This document shows, one piece after another, positions 10,334 through 21,825 of a stretch of 64,000 nucleotides of DNA (position 1 is the first letter of the stretch; each line of letters opens with the position of its first letter). The stretch lies in assembly GCA_949987565.1 (NCBI GenBank), contig OX465102.1:17434968-17498967 (forward strand), given 5' to 3'. Source of the DNA: Luidia sarsii. Taxonomy: Eukaryota; Echinodermata; Asteroidea; Paxillosida; Luidiidae. The translations under genes and the position numbers were made by a program. Below the pieces are notes generated by a model that was given only the letters and a program-made list of their open reading frames with translations, was not told the DNA's origin and did not search any database.

Positions 10334-13300
10334 ATGGCTCCGAGTGGGAGATCTCGGGAAAACGTCGAGACACCAGGGCAGGATGGAGGTCGGCAGGGCT
10401 GGGTTGCTGTCCTCGCCCTTTGGAGCTCAGGTTTTGTTTGGACTGGGCTAGCCAAAGGGTTCGGCATAATGCTGCCCACGATACAGGAGCAGTTGGACAC
10501 GCAGACGTGGATTATAGGCTGGATCGCGGCAGCGGTCGCTTCAATGGGTGGACTTGTGTGTAAGTAGGATACTACACAATCGTGCATGTTGTCTGTTGCA
10601 TGTTGCATGTTGCATGCCTTAAATCTCCGATTGGAATACAATAAGGCCAAGAACCACAATAGGTCGCGCTGCATTCTTGGACTGTTCTGGTTGTGACCCG
10701 GGTACGTTTAAGTAGTGTGAACAGATCAACACAATACGCGCGTCCAAATTTACACGTCTAGTGCGACAGCCAATTTTTCGCTGGGTGGTGTTGAAATTTC
10801 CACGGGTCGGACACGCATCCGACCCGTGTAATTTTCGACCCATATAAAAAAGTTGTACAGGTAGTAGTGCGAAAAGTTCTTAATGGCTGGATACCTCAGA
10901 TGGCAAAAGCGCTGGTTTGCAAAACCAGATGACTCGGTTTCAAATCCCGGTGCAGTTTATCACTGTTTATTTTAGTATAAAGTTTTCCACAATTATCCTG
11001 GCACCACAGAACTCAACCCCTTGATGTAACATATTGCAAGTCAGAGGACAAGTCAAGCTTCTTATGTTTGGATGTAGGCCTACGTGTACTTCAGGTGGAA
11101 AATCCATTACGATTTACTCCAACACAATTTCGGACAATACTGTAGATACTTTATACTTGTGTCAAGAGAAAGATGTCCAGATCGAATTGTTGGTATTAAT
11201 TCCTGAATCTGATGTGTTTTATCCCGTTGATGCTCATAGCTCCTCTTGCCGTCCCACTCAGCAAGAGGTTTGAGGGCGGTCACATCTTCATAGCCTGTGG
11301 GGCTGTCACTGGACTGTCGCTCATCGCAGCCGTGTTTGTAGTCACTCCTGGACAGCTGGCTGCGTGCGCTGTGGCTGCAGGTAAATTCACCGTGGATTCA
11401 TCTGTCGTTGAGTCACCGGCTCTTTTCAGAGCCACACACCTCCTTCTCAGAAGATATGTGTTGCCCGGTGTTACCGCAAAACTTCCACTATTGACAATAA
11501 AGTAGGGGGCACTTTTAATGCGGCCCAGACTGAATACAGTGAGCCTGAAGTGGACATAGCCATGTCTGCATGCTAATGAAAATCATTCGGAGCGTTCGAA
11601 TTTCCTGGAGAATTTCCTCCAGGTCAAAAGTGCAAAACCCGATTGGAAATAAACAAGGGCTTAATGAAACGATCAAAACAATTGAACATTGTTTTGAAAA
11701 TGGCAAAGAAACAATTGGCAACTTTACCATCAGAGTTATCCAGCCCTTAAACGGTTTTTTTTTTCAAATGGTGAACTAGATAGTCGTTGCCGTGGTGGGG
11801 CCACCAGTCAAAAGCCTCGTTATCGAGAATTATGCCATCGAGAACTTTTATGTGGTACTGTTTGTCCCGACAAAGACTTGGGAAAACCGCCATCTAAGGG
11901 CTGAATACCTCACATGGTAAGAGTGTCGGTACGCAAAACCAGAGACATCGGGTTCAAGTCCCGGTCCAGTCAAAGTTTTCTTTGCCCTTTTCCGCACTTT
12001 ACAGTGGCATTATTTGCTCATAGCGGTCGGTTGATTACATGAAAATTCCGTAAAATGACATTATTCGCGTTTTACTTACTAGTTTTGTATCATCTTCATT
12101 GACCAGGTTTTGCTTTTGGGGTAACGGATGTTATCGCCAGGGAGGCCGTGGGTCGGTATTTCACCAATAATTACGCCACTGCCAATGGCTTTGCTCGGAC
12201 CAGCTACTCTATTGGACTCTTTGTGTTTGCGCCTCTCGTCCAGTTGTTCCTGGACACGTACGGCTGGAGGGGAACCATGCTATTGATTGGTGCCCTGTCA
12301 CTACATCTGGTGGTGTGCGGCTGCCTCATGGTCACAGCTCGTCTACCAAGAGCCAAATCGTCCGACTATGAGGAAGTTGAGCAGGATGAGCACGCCCAAT
12401 CGAATGAACGTTCAACGTGTCTGCACTTCTTTGCCACATTCGGGAAGTCTGTTGTCCAGAACTTCGATGCATCGCTCTTGGTCAATGCGCATTACTGGGC
12501 GGTGGCCACAATATCTTGTTGTTCCGTCTTCTCCTACTCCATGTGGATCGTGTATTTTGTGTCGCAAGCGGAATCCAACGGATTCACGCTTCTGGAGGCG
12601 AGCTCGATGGTGACAGTGGCGGGTGTGGCCAACCTGATATCTAAACTCCTACAAGGATTTATCACTGATCGTGGAGGGATATCTTCGTTGACTTTGGTGT
12701 TGATTTGCGTGGTTATCAACTCAGCTTCGTACTGTGCTTCGTCGTTCTTGACTTCGTACTGGTTACTGCTCACATCAGCCATTCTGATTTTATTCAATGA
12801 CGGCATTATTTCCTGCCAGTACGACGTCCTGGTCAAGAAATTCTTAGGTGTAAAGTTGCTGGCCGGTGCCTTTGGTTGGATTAGCTTGAAATTCGCCTTG
12901 ATGACGTTGGCATTGGGCTTCCTTCCAGGTGCGTATACCACTCTGAGAGGTATAACTAGTTTGTAATTCATATAATGGGTACTAATGGTTCATTCCCATA
13001 GGGCAAAGATCATAAAATGTCGGGGTTGGAGTCAATTGGTTTAACACATTGTATGCATCAAACAATTAAAGGGAAAAACTGACTTCGAACTTTTAAAAGC
13101 TTCGAGAATTTTGACATTTAAACTCCCACCAGACATAGTACATGGAAGTGTACCTCGAAATGCATCGTTTCCAAGACACATGTTCAGGAAACAGATACTT
13201 TCGATGGAAATTATTCGGGCATCACCCACATGACCTATAGGGCCTAGCACTATTACATGTACAGCCCCGACATTGTGATATTCAATATGTTGGCAAAACT

Positions 13301-14363
13301 ATGAATTAAACAGACTGGGGACTGAAAAGAAAGGGTCAAGCAAACTTGTACTGGACCGGGACTTGAACTGAGACCTCAGGTTTTGCGTCCAAGTGCTGAG
13401 CTATCCATTCTTTCGATGGAGGTCTTCCAAATAGTAGGGAGTGTTCGCTCAACATCGTAGACGTACTTCTACAACAGACGAACGTTCCGGGAGCGAACGG
13501 ACGAACTGCCGCCGTAGAGAGACCGTCCTCAAGGCAGTTTCTTATTATTTTCGGCGATCGCAGACGGGCACAGTACAAACGAATACGAAATCCCAGCGCG
13601 CTATCCTATCAGCCTCTTCCGCAATCATGGTGAATCTATGTACAACAATTTTAATGTTATGGCGAGTCTCTATGTTCATATTCTATTTATATTAGTAATA
13701 CCAACAAAATGGGGAAAACTCACCGAAAAAAAACAGGAAATTATGTCGATTCTAATATGTAACAAACTTCAGCGAAACGTAAACAAGAGCCCATGAAGGC
13801 AGCAATCGAGCGTGTACCAGAACGCTCGCTGATTGGCTGTTGATTCACAGGGGGCAGATCTAGAACGGACATGATTTCTACCAAGGACAGTCGCTAAACT
13901 CGGTCCCTAATGGAGCGGTTCGCTGCTCACTGTAGTAACTTCTCGATTTTACATAATACGGCTCGCAGATTTCCCGTTCTAGATTAACGGGCGAAAAACG
14001 CTCTAGTCAACTAGTTTTTGCCGGTGTCGGGGCGCCAGCCAAAAGCATTCAACGATTTTTCTGCCGTATAATCTTCAGGGATCTCAACCTCACTTTCATT
14101 CAGATGGAAACAACCAGTTGTTATAAACCTGGCTACAGCAACTCGGGAATAACACATAAAGTTGATGCAACGTTTTTCAATTCAAGTCATAACACTAATA
14201 TTAAGCATTTAATCCTTCTTATTCCTTCGCCCTCTCGATTTCAGGATGGCTGTACGACACCACTAGAAGTTACACTGGAGGATTTATGTTAATCGGTGGC
14301 GTGCAGGTAATACCTGTGGCTGTCCTGGTGATGCTGAGGCGATTTGAACATGTCCAGAAATGA
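10334..14363 (+). CDS. Monocarboxylate transporter-like gene B (SLC16/MFS), 4 exons
   Basis: First plus-strand copy of the transporter family, predicted 435 aa. Coding exons are 10,334-10,559, 11,240-11,380, 12,107-12,928 and 14,245-14,363, all with phase-1 GT..AG introns and the same exon sizes (226, 141, 822, 119) as gene A. The order of signatures is conserved: MAPSGRSREN start, DGGRQGWVAVLALW, SPLAVPLSKRF, YFTNNYATANGFARTSYSIG, a hydrophilic central loop, and LISKLLQGFITDRG in the second half. Compared with C and D it differs at a few sites: R/L after DGG, A/T in TM2, D/E and H/R in the central part, G/V after DRG, L/F in VKLLAG, and M/L in exon 4. Its intron 1 (680 bp) is different and much shorter than in C and D. 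An AATAAA lies at 14,430-14,435, 67 bp after the stop. Confidence 0.87.
10801..10828. repeat. Perfect 11-bp-stem hairpin in intron 1 of gene B
   Basis: CACGGGTCGGA, a 6-nt loop, then TCCGACCCGTG. The surrounding DNA is found only in gene B's intron 1. Confidence 0.7.
10880..10965 (+). repeat. tRNA-like SINE head
   Basis: TGGCTGGATACCTCAGATGG (A box), an anticodon arm with CTGGTTTGCAAAACCAG, then a B box GGTTTCAAATCCC and the CCGGTGCAGT end. It lies in intron 1 of gene B. Confidence 0.7.
11418..11433 (+). promoter_or_regulatory. Histone-type 3' stem-loop sequence in intron 2 of gene B
   Basis: GGCTCTTTTCAGAGCC followed by ACACACC, 37 nt past the exon 2 donor. It exactly matches the metazoan histone 3' stem-loop (6-bp stem, TTTC loop). 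Confidence 0.75.
11715..11985. repeat. Two SINE copies in inverted orientation, intron 2 of gene B
   Basis: A minus-strand copy (about 11,715-11,815) is followed by a plus-strand copy (about 11,873-11,985). The plus copy has CTCACATGGTAAGAGTGTCGG, GGTACGCAAAACC and the intact B-box end CGGGTTCAAGTCCCGGTCC. The pair recurs at the same place in genes C and D. Confidence 0.75.
13348..13430 (-). repeat. tRNA-like SINE, 3' of exon 3 in gene B
   Basis: Minus strand reads the B-box end (CAAGTCCCGGTCCAGTACAAG) and an anticodon arm with TTGGACGCAAAACC. Sister copies lie at about 20,790-20,870 and 28,248-28,325. Confidence 0.7.
14005..14185 (-). repeat. SINE leader block, intron 3 of gene B
   Basis: Minus-strand copy of the conserved leader of the SINE family (TGGCGCCCCGACACCGGCAA, TTTCCATCTGAATGAAAGTG, CCGAGTTGCTGTAGCCAGG) without its tRNA-like part. 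Sister copies lie at about 21,467-21,645 and 28,924-29,100. Confidence 0.65.
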
Positions 14364-15024
14364 TCACTTGAGTCAATGGGAAACTTCTTAGAAAACAGAG
14401 TATCAATATCCGGTTATATATGACCATCAAATAAAGTGAGAAGTCTAAACATTGATCAGATATTGGGCTATGACTATGCAGGTAATACTGTATTGTAATG
14501 AATTCTTCGAAACGAAACTGATTCTGCAACAGATCCGGAAGACAGTAAACGTTTCAACATGGTGGAATTTTTAAGGAAAAAAAAGTCAATGAAGTTCAAT
14601 GTCAGTTAATGCACTGAACACTATAAACACTTCCGCCGTCACCCTCTTAGAGAATCGGACCTGATAATCTTGAAATTGTTGATAGTAATTGTAGAATTAT
14701 AGGAATCTTGGTGTGTATTTTCTGTGGTCTAGAAACAACACATATAGTGTCGTTCATGTAGCTTTGTGGAATCCAGACTAGAGTATGCTGTGGTGAAGCA
14801 ATCAGTTTGGGGAGTTTTTGTCAAATAGAATATCAGTAATATACAATGTTTTCTTCACGTGTTCGCTATCGATAAAATGAAGATGAAACTTTGGCTGGAA
14901 TTGACCGAGTTTTACTGTAATAAAAACAGGAAAAACTGACTGCGAATATTTGACAATTTTGCCTGGAACGGGACTTAAGACTGATCGCGAGCTTTTAACC
15001 ATTTTTTTAAAATGGCAAAGACAA

Positions 15025-15155
15025 TTTTGACTGGACCGGGACTTGAACCTGAGACCTCTGGTTTTGAGTACCAGTGTTATTACCATCTGAGCTATCTAGG
15101 CCTCAGATGGTGACCTTCCCAAATAGTGAACTAGTCTTTGCCGATGTGGGGGCGC
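15025..15155 (-). repeat. tRNA-like SINE downstream of gene B
   Basis: Minus strand shows TAGATAGCTCAGATGGTAAT (A box), GGTACTCAAAACCAGAGG and CAAGTCCCGGTCCAGTC. Sister copies lie at about 22,483-22,615 and 29,942-30,075. Confidence 0.75.
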
Positions 15156-15262
15156 CAATGTTTAATATCCTTCATTTCAAACTCACTGCCATTGCATAAT
15201 CGTTCAGCTTGTTTCGATGCTCTTGCCTAGAAGTTATCACGGATAAAGACATGGTTGTAAAT

Positions 15263-16920
15263 GTTGCTATTGTTGGAAGATCGAGTTAGCAGTGACTTTA
15301 CTTATGTCATTTTCCAGTTTCTCAGTTTCTTTGGAGTTAGAGATAGTTGACTTGTGTTGAGACAAGATTGTGTTTTGATATTTGTTTGATCTTAGTTGAA
15401 AGTTTCGATACTTAATTTAAGTTAGATGCTTTCGATGCATTTGTGTACTGGCACACTTTTCCCTTGGATTGATTTTTGTATTTGTGCCATCTTATGGGAG
15501 AGCTATGGTCTCTTTGCTCAGTACCTTGTTTTTGGATAGTAGCCACACAGGAAGTTATAGACAATGGAGACTGTGTTCCTTATGTTTAGACTTGCCTCTA
15601 GTCCCTGTAGTACTGTAGTCGTTTAGTGGACGTACACCACTGTAGGCGTATGTATGATGTACTGCATAACCTACATGTAGGAAGGACTGGTGTAAGTTCA
15701 CTCAGTACCACCAGCTGGTTTCACTCCAGTGATTTGGGAGGTGTGGGCCGGAGCCACTGAGCTTATCAGCTCATTAGGTATTCACAGGAAAAATGGTTGT
15801 TTTTGTGTGAACACTGGGACCATGGTTGATTTAGTTAATCCTGTTGGGAATGGGCAATGTGGTTAGAGCCACATATTCACAAGAGGGTTGATTTAGGTTT
15901 TTTTCTATAGTCTGAGGATTACTTTGTTTTAAGTGTTATTACTGACATGTACCCTTGTTCTACTGAGTGAAAATACTTATTGTGTTCTATAATTTTATCT
16001 TTATTGGCAGGTTGTTGAAGTTGTTGTTTTTGACCTGTAACCGGATTTTTATACTGTGTTGGTCTTGCGGGTCTTACCTTATTTCCTTGCGAGTCTTACC
16101 TTATTTTCTTGTTGGTCTTACTCTTAACCTCATTTTTTATTGTTGCTTTTTTCGGGTCTCGCCATACCTTATTTTTATAGTTTTCTTCTTGACCTATCCC
16201 ATCTTAGTTGATTTTCTTATCTTCCGACTGTCTTAATTTCTTCCTTTCTTGCTTTCTTACGCTCTCACTCTCTCACTCTCTTACTCTCTTACTCTCTTAC
16301 TCTCTTTCTCTCTCGCTTTCGAACTTTCTTACCTTTCTCAGTCTCACTTTTTTGTGTACTGCCAGTGAGCAGAGATCTGGTCAGTCTGGATGAGATTTTT
16401 TTGCATTAAATTTATTTCGCTCTTTTTGGATTTAAACACGGTTGTCTGTCCCTATTTATTAAAATTGTCTCCTCGCGACTTGTCCCACACTCGATCAATA
16501 GTTTTTTTTGCAAGTGAGTTCCCCAAACTCTTCAGTATTTTTTTCAATTAGGTAGCGTGCTCATTTTTCAGGCTACACTTGCACATTGGCAAAAGAGGAT
16601 GATAAATTCTTTATCTCCTCGAAATTGGCTTGAAGCTTCGCTTCAAAGCTTTGGTTGCGAGTCCCATGGCCAAGGCCTGGTTGAATCAGTAGGTCAGACG
16701 GAGTCTGAAGGTCCTCCATGTTTTCTTGACTGTCCGCAAGGCTGTGCACACAAAGAAAAGATGCCTCGTACTATCCTGCTTGGGTTTTATACTGGGACCT
16801 ACCACAGCGTTGTATTTGAATATCAATAGAAGCTTTCAATATATTGTGTGGTCCGCATACCTATCACGTGGAAATGAATGCAAACCCTCTAAAGACTTGT
16901 ACGAATGTTATGCAATAGAA
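15263..16920. other. 1.65-kb block at the B/C unit junction, not identified
   Basis: This block separates the end of unit B from the conserved upstream region of gene C and recurs at about 22,723-24,380 between C and D. It is missing after D, where the sequence instead continues into GPCR upstream DNA at 30,181. It contains a CT-rich microsatellite (16,260-16,320) and short internal repeats of the GGTCTTACCTTATTT type at 16,060-16,130. No open frame of note was seen. A solo LTR is possible but I could not find defined ends. Confidence 0.5.
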
Positions 16921-17256
16921 CTTGGTGTCGAGTCGGTGATCTGACATCCGACTGACGAGTGTACATATGCTGCGTCTTTGCGTTGGTGCATCATCTTCCT
17001 GAATCAGTGCAAAATAATCGGTAAAGAAGGAGCTGCAGATTATTTGCATGCGTCTTGTCACTCGCTTTGGTCGACGGGTCACACAGATAGATTGGAAACT
17101 GGTCCCACTGTGAAACATTCGTGCAAATTCAGGCCAGGCCAGTGGAAAAATTTACTGCGCACATTCAAGGCTCGGGCATCTTGTTCCAAGTTCATTGCCG
17201 CTGGTACTGGTAATCAAATCCACGTCGCATAGTTGCTGCTATCGTGGTTTCTAACC

Positions 17257-20200
17257 ATGGCTCCGAGTGGGAGATCTCGGGAAAACGTCGAGACACCAGG
17301 GCAGGATGGAGGTCTGCAGGGCTGGGTTGCCGTACTGGCCCTTTGGAGCTCAGGTTTTGTTTGGACTGGGCTAGCCAAAGGGTTCGGCATAATGCTGCCC
17401 ACGATACAGGAGCAGTTGGACACGCAGACGTGGATTATAGGCTGGATCACGGCAGCGGTCGCTTCAATGGGTGGACTTGTGTGTAAGTAGGATACTGCAC
17501 AATCGTGCATGATGTCTGTTGCATGTTGCATGTTGCATGCCTTAATTCGTTGCTGGAATATAGAATGTACATGTATATGATATTCTGTTTATTGCTATTT
17601 GTAATGTAATGAGAAAACATCAGTTGAAAATGAAAGATAAAGCAATCGATCTTTGTGTAAGTGCGTTACTTGTATACTACACATACATGTTGTCCTTGGC
17701 CAGAAATCATAGCGGGCAGTTTCTTTGTAGTTTCAATCAATCAATCAATCAGTCAATCGATCGATCAATCCATCAATCAATCAATCAATCAATAATAACT
17801 TTATTTTCCACATCACCAATGCAAATAGAATACACTCTGGGCGAAATGTAAATGATATTATGTGGTTGGGGTTCACTAAAAAGAAAAGCTTGTTGTGTAT
17901 GAGATCCCCATTTCGGTAGTAGGCCTACATGTCTGCAATATAGTTTCGACTGGCATCTAACGGTTTGCAGGAGTATACTGTTGAAATTATACCCCAGATT
18001 AATATTCAGTCTGTTGCCATTCGTGACCAATTAATGAGAAAATATCGGTTAACAATGAAAAATCACAGTGTCGGTTTACCAATACGGTGACTCTGTCCCT
18101 TTCACTGCTGTTTCAACAATTGTTGATTCCGATCGTCGTAGGACTACAGTGAATGCATACTTAGGCCTACATGTATACTTGTGTTATATTTGGACCTAGC
18201 CGACACGTTTGACTACGGATACCTCCTTTGTTTGACTCACTTCAAGCCAAAATAACACCAAATCCACGGCGTGTGGTGCTATGATTGCGAGTTAGCTTGT
18301 TTGACTCTGATTGAAAGAGGTGGGGGCAGCGTGATCCCTGGTGATATACGGCAGTTGAATGCTTTTGACTGGCGCCCCCACCCCGGCAAAGGCTAGTTGA
18401 GAATTTGATTAAAACCGTTTAGGAGGAGAGATGTGAGTGATCATGACCCGTGTTGAAAATTTCAACACGGGTTGCAAGCGATAGTATGACCGAACGTGAA
18501 ACAACCAAGTTTTCGATAAGATCAGCGAGGAATTGATGGTTTACGGAAGACAGCAGTTCATGATCAGTGTCGGGACAAATTCAAAAATCTCCGATATACT
18601 TGTGTCAAGAGAAAGATGTCCAGATCGAATTGTTGGTATTAATTCCTGAATCTGATGTGTTTTATCCCGTTGATGCTCATAGCTCCTCTTGCCGTCCCAC
18701 TCAGCAAGAGGTTTGAGGGCGGTCACATCTTCATAGCCTGTGGGGCTGTCACTGGACTGTCGCTCATCGCAGCCGTGTTTGTAGTCACTCCTGGACAGCT
18801 GGCTGCGTGCGCTGTGGCGGCAGGTAAATTCACCGTGGATTCATCTGTCGTTGAGTCACCGGCTCTTTTCAGAGCCACACACCTCCTTCTCAGAAGATAT
18901 GTGTTGCCCGGTGTTACCGCAAAACTTCCACTATTGACAATAAAGTAGGGGGCACTTTTAATGCGGCCCAGACTGAATACAGTGAGCCTGAAGTGGACAT
19001 AGCCATGTCTGCATGCTAATGAAAATCATTCGGAGCGTTCGAATTTCCTGGAGAATTTCCTCCAGGTCAAAAGTGCAAAACCCGATTGGAAATAAACAAG
19101 GGCTTAATGAAACGATCAAAACAATTGAACATTGTTTTGAAAATGGCAAAGAAACAATTGGCAACTTTACCATCAGAGTTATCCAGCCCTTAAACGGTTT
19201 TTTTTTACAAATGGTGAACTAGATAGTCGTTGCCGTAGTGGGGCCACCAGTCAAAAGCCTCGTTATCGAGAATTATGCCATCGAGAACTTTTATGTGGTA
19301 CTGTTTGTCCCGACAAAGACTTGGGAAGACCGCCATCTAAGGGCTGAATACCTCACATGGTAAGAGTGTCGGTACGCAAAACCAGCGACATCGGGTTCAA
19401 GTCCCGGTCCAGTCAAAGTTTTCTTTGCCCTTTTCCGCACTTTACAGTGGCATTATTTGCTCATAGCGGTCGGTTGATTACATGAAAATTCCGTAAAATG
19501 ACATTATTCGCGTTTTACTTACTAGTTTTGTATCATCTTCATTGACCAGGTTTTGCTTTTGGGGTAACGGATGTTATCGCCAGGGAGGCCGTGGGTCGGT
19601 ATTTCACCAATAATTACGCCACTGCCAATGGCTTTGCTCGGACCAGCTACTCTATTGGACTCTTTGTGTTTGCGCCTCTCGTCCAGTTGTTCCTGGACAC
19701 GTACGGCTGGAGGGGAACCATGCTATTGATTGGTGCCCTGTCACTACATCTGGTTGTATGCGGCTGCCTCATGGTCACAGCTCGTCTACCAAGAGCCAAA
19801 TCGTCCGAATATGAGGAAGTTGAGCAGGATGAGCACGCCCAATCGAATGAACGTTCAACATGTCTGCACTTCTTTGCCACATTCGGGAAGTCTGTTGTCC
19901 AGAACTTCGATGCATCGCTCTTGGTCAATGCGCGTTACTGGGCGGTGGCCACAATATCTTGTTGTTCCGTCTTTTCCTACTCCATGTGGATCGTGTATTT
20001 TGTGTCGCAGGCGGAATCCAACGGATTCACGCTTCTGGAGGCGAGCTCAATGGTGACAGTGGCGGGTGTGGCCAACCTGATATCTAAACTCCTACAAGGA
20101 TTTATCACTGATCGCGGAGTGATATCTTCGTTGACTTTGGTGTTGATTTGCGTGGTTATCAACTCAGCTTCGTACTGCGCTTCGTCGTTCTTGACTTCGT

Positions 20201-21825
20201 ACTGGTTACTGCTCACATCAGCCATTCTGATTTTATTCAATGACGGCATTATTTCCTGCCAGTACGACGTCCTGGTCAAGAAATTCTTAGGTGTAAAGTT
20301 TCTGGCCGGTGCCTTTGGTTGGATTAGCTTGAAATTCGCCTTGATGACGTTGGCATTGGGCTTCCTTCCAGGTGCGTATACCACTCTGAGAGGTAGAACT
20401 AGTTTGTAATTCATATAATGGGTACTAATGGTTCATTCCCATTGGGCAAAGATCATAAAATGTCGGGGTTGGAGTCAATTGGTTTAACACATTGTATGCA
20501 TCAAACAATTAAAGGGAAAAACTGACTTCGAACTTTTAAAAGCTTCGAGAATTTTGACACTTAAACTCCCACCAGACATAGTACATTGAAGTGTACCTCG
20601 AAATGCATCGTTTGCAAGACACATGTTCAGGAAACAGATACTTTCGATGGAAATTCTTCGGGCATCACCCACATGACCTATAGGGCCTAGCACTATTACA
20701 TGTACAGCCCCGACATTGTGATTTTCAATATGTTGGCAAAACTATGAATTAAACAGACTGGGGACTGAAAAGAAAGGGTCAAGCAAACTTGTACTGGACC
20801 GGGACTTGAACTGAGACCTCAGGTTTTGCGTCCAAGTGCTGAGCTATCTATTCTTCCGATGGAGGTCTTCCAAATAGTAGGGAGTGTTCGCTCAACATCG
20901 TAGACGAACTTCTACAACAGACGAACGTTCCGGGAGCGAACGGACGAACTGCCGCCGCAGAGAGACCGTCCTCAAGGCAGTTTCTTATTATTTTCGGCGA
21001 TCGCAGACGGGCACAGTAGTGACAGTACAAACGAATACGAAATCCCAGCGCGCTATCCTATCAGCCTCTTCCGCAATCATGGCGAATCTATGTACAACCA
21101 TTGTCAACCATTTTAATGTTATGGCGAGTCTCTATGTTCATATTCTATTTATATTAGTAATACCAACAAAATGGGGAAAACTCACCGAAAAAAAACAGGA
21201 AATTATGTCGATTCTAATATGTAACAAACTTCAGCGAAACGTAAACAAGAGCCCATGAAGGCAGCAATCGAGCGTGTACCAGAACGCTCGCTGATTGGCT
21301 GTTGATTCACAGGGGGCAGATCTAGAACGGACATGATTTCTACCAAGGACAGTCGCTAAACTCGGTCCCTAATGGAGCGGTTCGCTGCTCACTGTAGTAA
21401 CTTCTCGATTTTACATAATACGGCTCGCAGATTTCCCGTTCTAGATTAACGGGCGAAAAACGCTCTAGTCAACTAGTTTTTGCCGGTGTCGGGGCGCCAG
21501 CCAAAAGCATTCAACGATTTTTCTGCCGTATAATCTTCAGGGATCTCAACCTCACTTTCATTCAGATGGAAACAACCAGTTGTTATAAACCTGGCTACAG
21601 CAACTCGGGAATAACACATAAAGTTGATGCAACGTTTTTCAATTCAAGTCATAACACTAATATTAAGCATTTAATCCTTCTTATTCCTTCGCCCTCTCGA
21701 TTTCAGGATGGCTGTACGACACCACTAGAAGTTACACTGGAGGATTTCTGTTAATCGGTGGCGTGCAGGTTATACCTGTGGCTGTCCTGGTGATGCTGAG
21801 GCGATTTGAACATGTCCAGAAATGA
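17257..21825 (+). CDS. Monocarboxylate transporter-like gene C (SLC16/MFS), 4 exons
   Basis: Second plus-strand copy, predicted 435 aa. Coding exons are 17,257-17,482, 18,683-18,823, 19,550-20,371 and 21,707-21,825, with the same sizes, phases and splice sites as gene B. The domain order is the same: N-terminal DGGLQGWVAVLALW, TM2-3 in exon 2, the YFTNNYATANGFART signature and central acidic loop in exon 3, and the last helices in exon 4. The encoded protein appears identical to that of gene D. Intron 1 is about 1.2 kb, contains a CAAT microsatellite (17,735-17,795), and resembles gene A's intron 1 more than gene B's. A poly(A) signal AATAAA lies at 21,892-21,897. Confidence 0.88.
17735..17800. 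repeat. CAAT microsatellite, intron 1 of gene C
   Basis: Imperfect tetranucleotide run (CAAT with CAGT, CGAT and CCAT variants), repeated at 25,195-25,260 in gene D. Confidence 0.9.
18330..18425 (+). repeat. SINE leader fragment, intron 1 of gene C
   Basis: Contains GATATACGGCAGTTGAATGC and GGCGCCCCCACCCCGGCAAA GGCTAGTTGA words of the SINE leader, without the tRNA-like part. Sister copy at about 25,790-25,885. Confidence 0.65.
18446..18472. repeat. Perfect 13-bp-arm palindrome, intron 1 of gene C
   Basis: ACCCGTGTTGAAA, one base, TTTCAACACGGGT. Sister copy at 25,906-25,932. Confidence 0.8.
18861..18876 (+). promoter_or_regulatory. Histone-type 3' stem-loop sequence in intron 2 of gene C
   Basis: GGCTCTTTTCAGAGCC, 37 nt past the exon 2 donor, same context as in gene B. 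Confidence 0.75.
19157..19425. repeat. Inverted SINE pair, intron 2 of gene C
   Basis: Same minus/plus pair as in gene B; the plus copy ends in the B-box sequence at about 19,390-19,415. Confidence 0.75.

Noticed and set aside
11418..11433. A real histone gene near the stem-loop
   Set aside because: No histone coding sequence was found upstream of any stem-loop copy; the neighbouring coding DNA is transporter exon 2.
11897..11985. Functional tRNA gene
   Set aside because: A and B boxes and an anticodon-like arm are present, but the same sequence recurs many times with mismatched stems and shared flanks, so it is a SINE module.
12534..12971. Open frames of 75-145 codons in other frames of transporter exon 3 (repeated in each copy)
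   Set aside because: They are shadows of the conserved 822-bp exon and recur only because the exon is duplicated.
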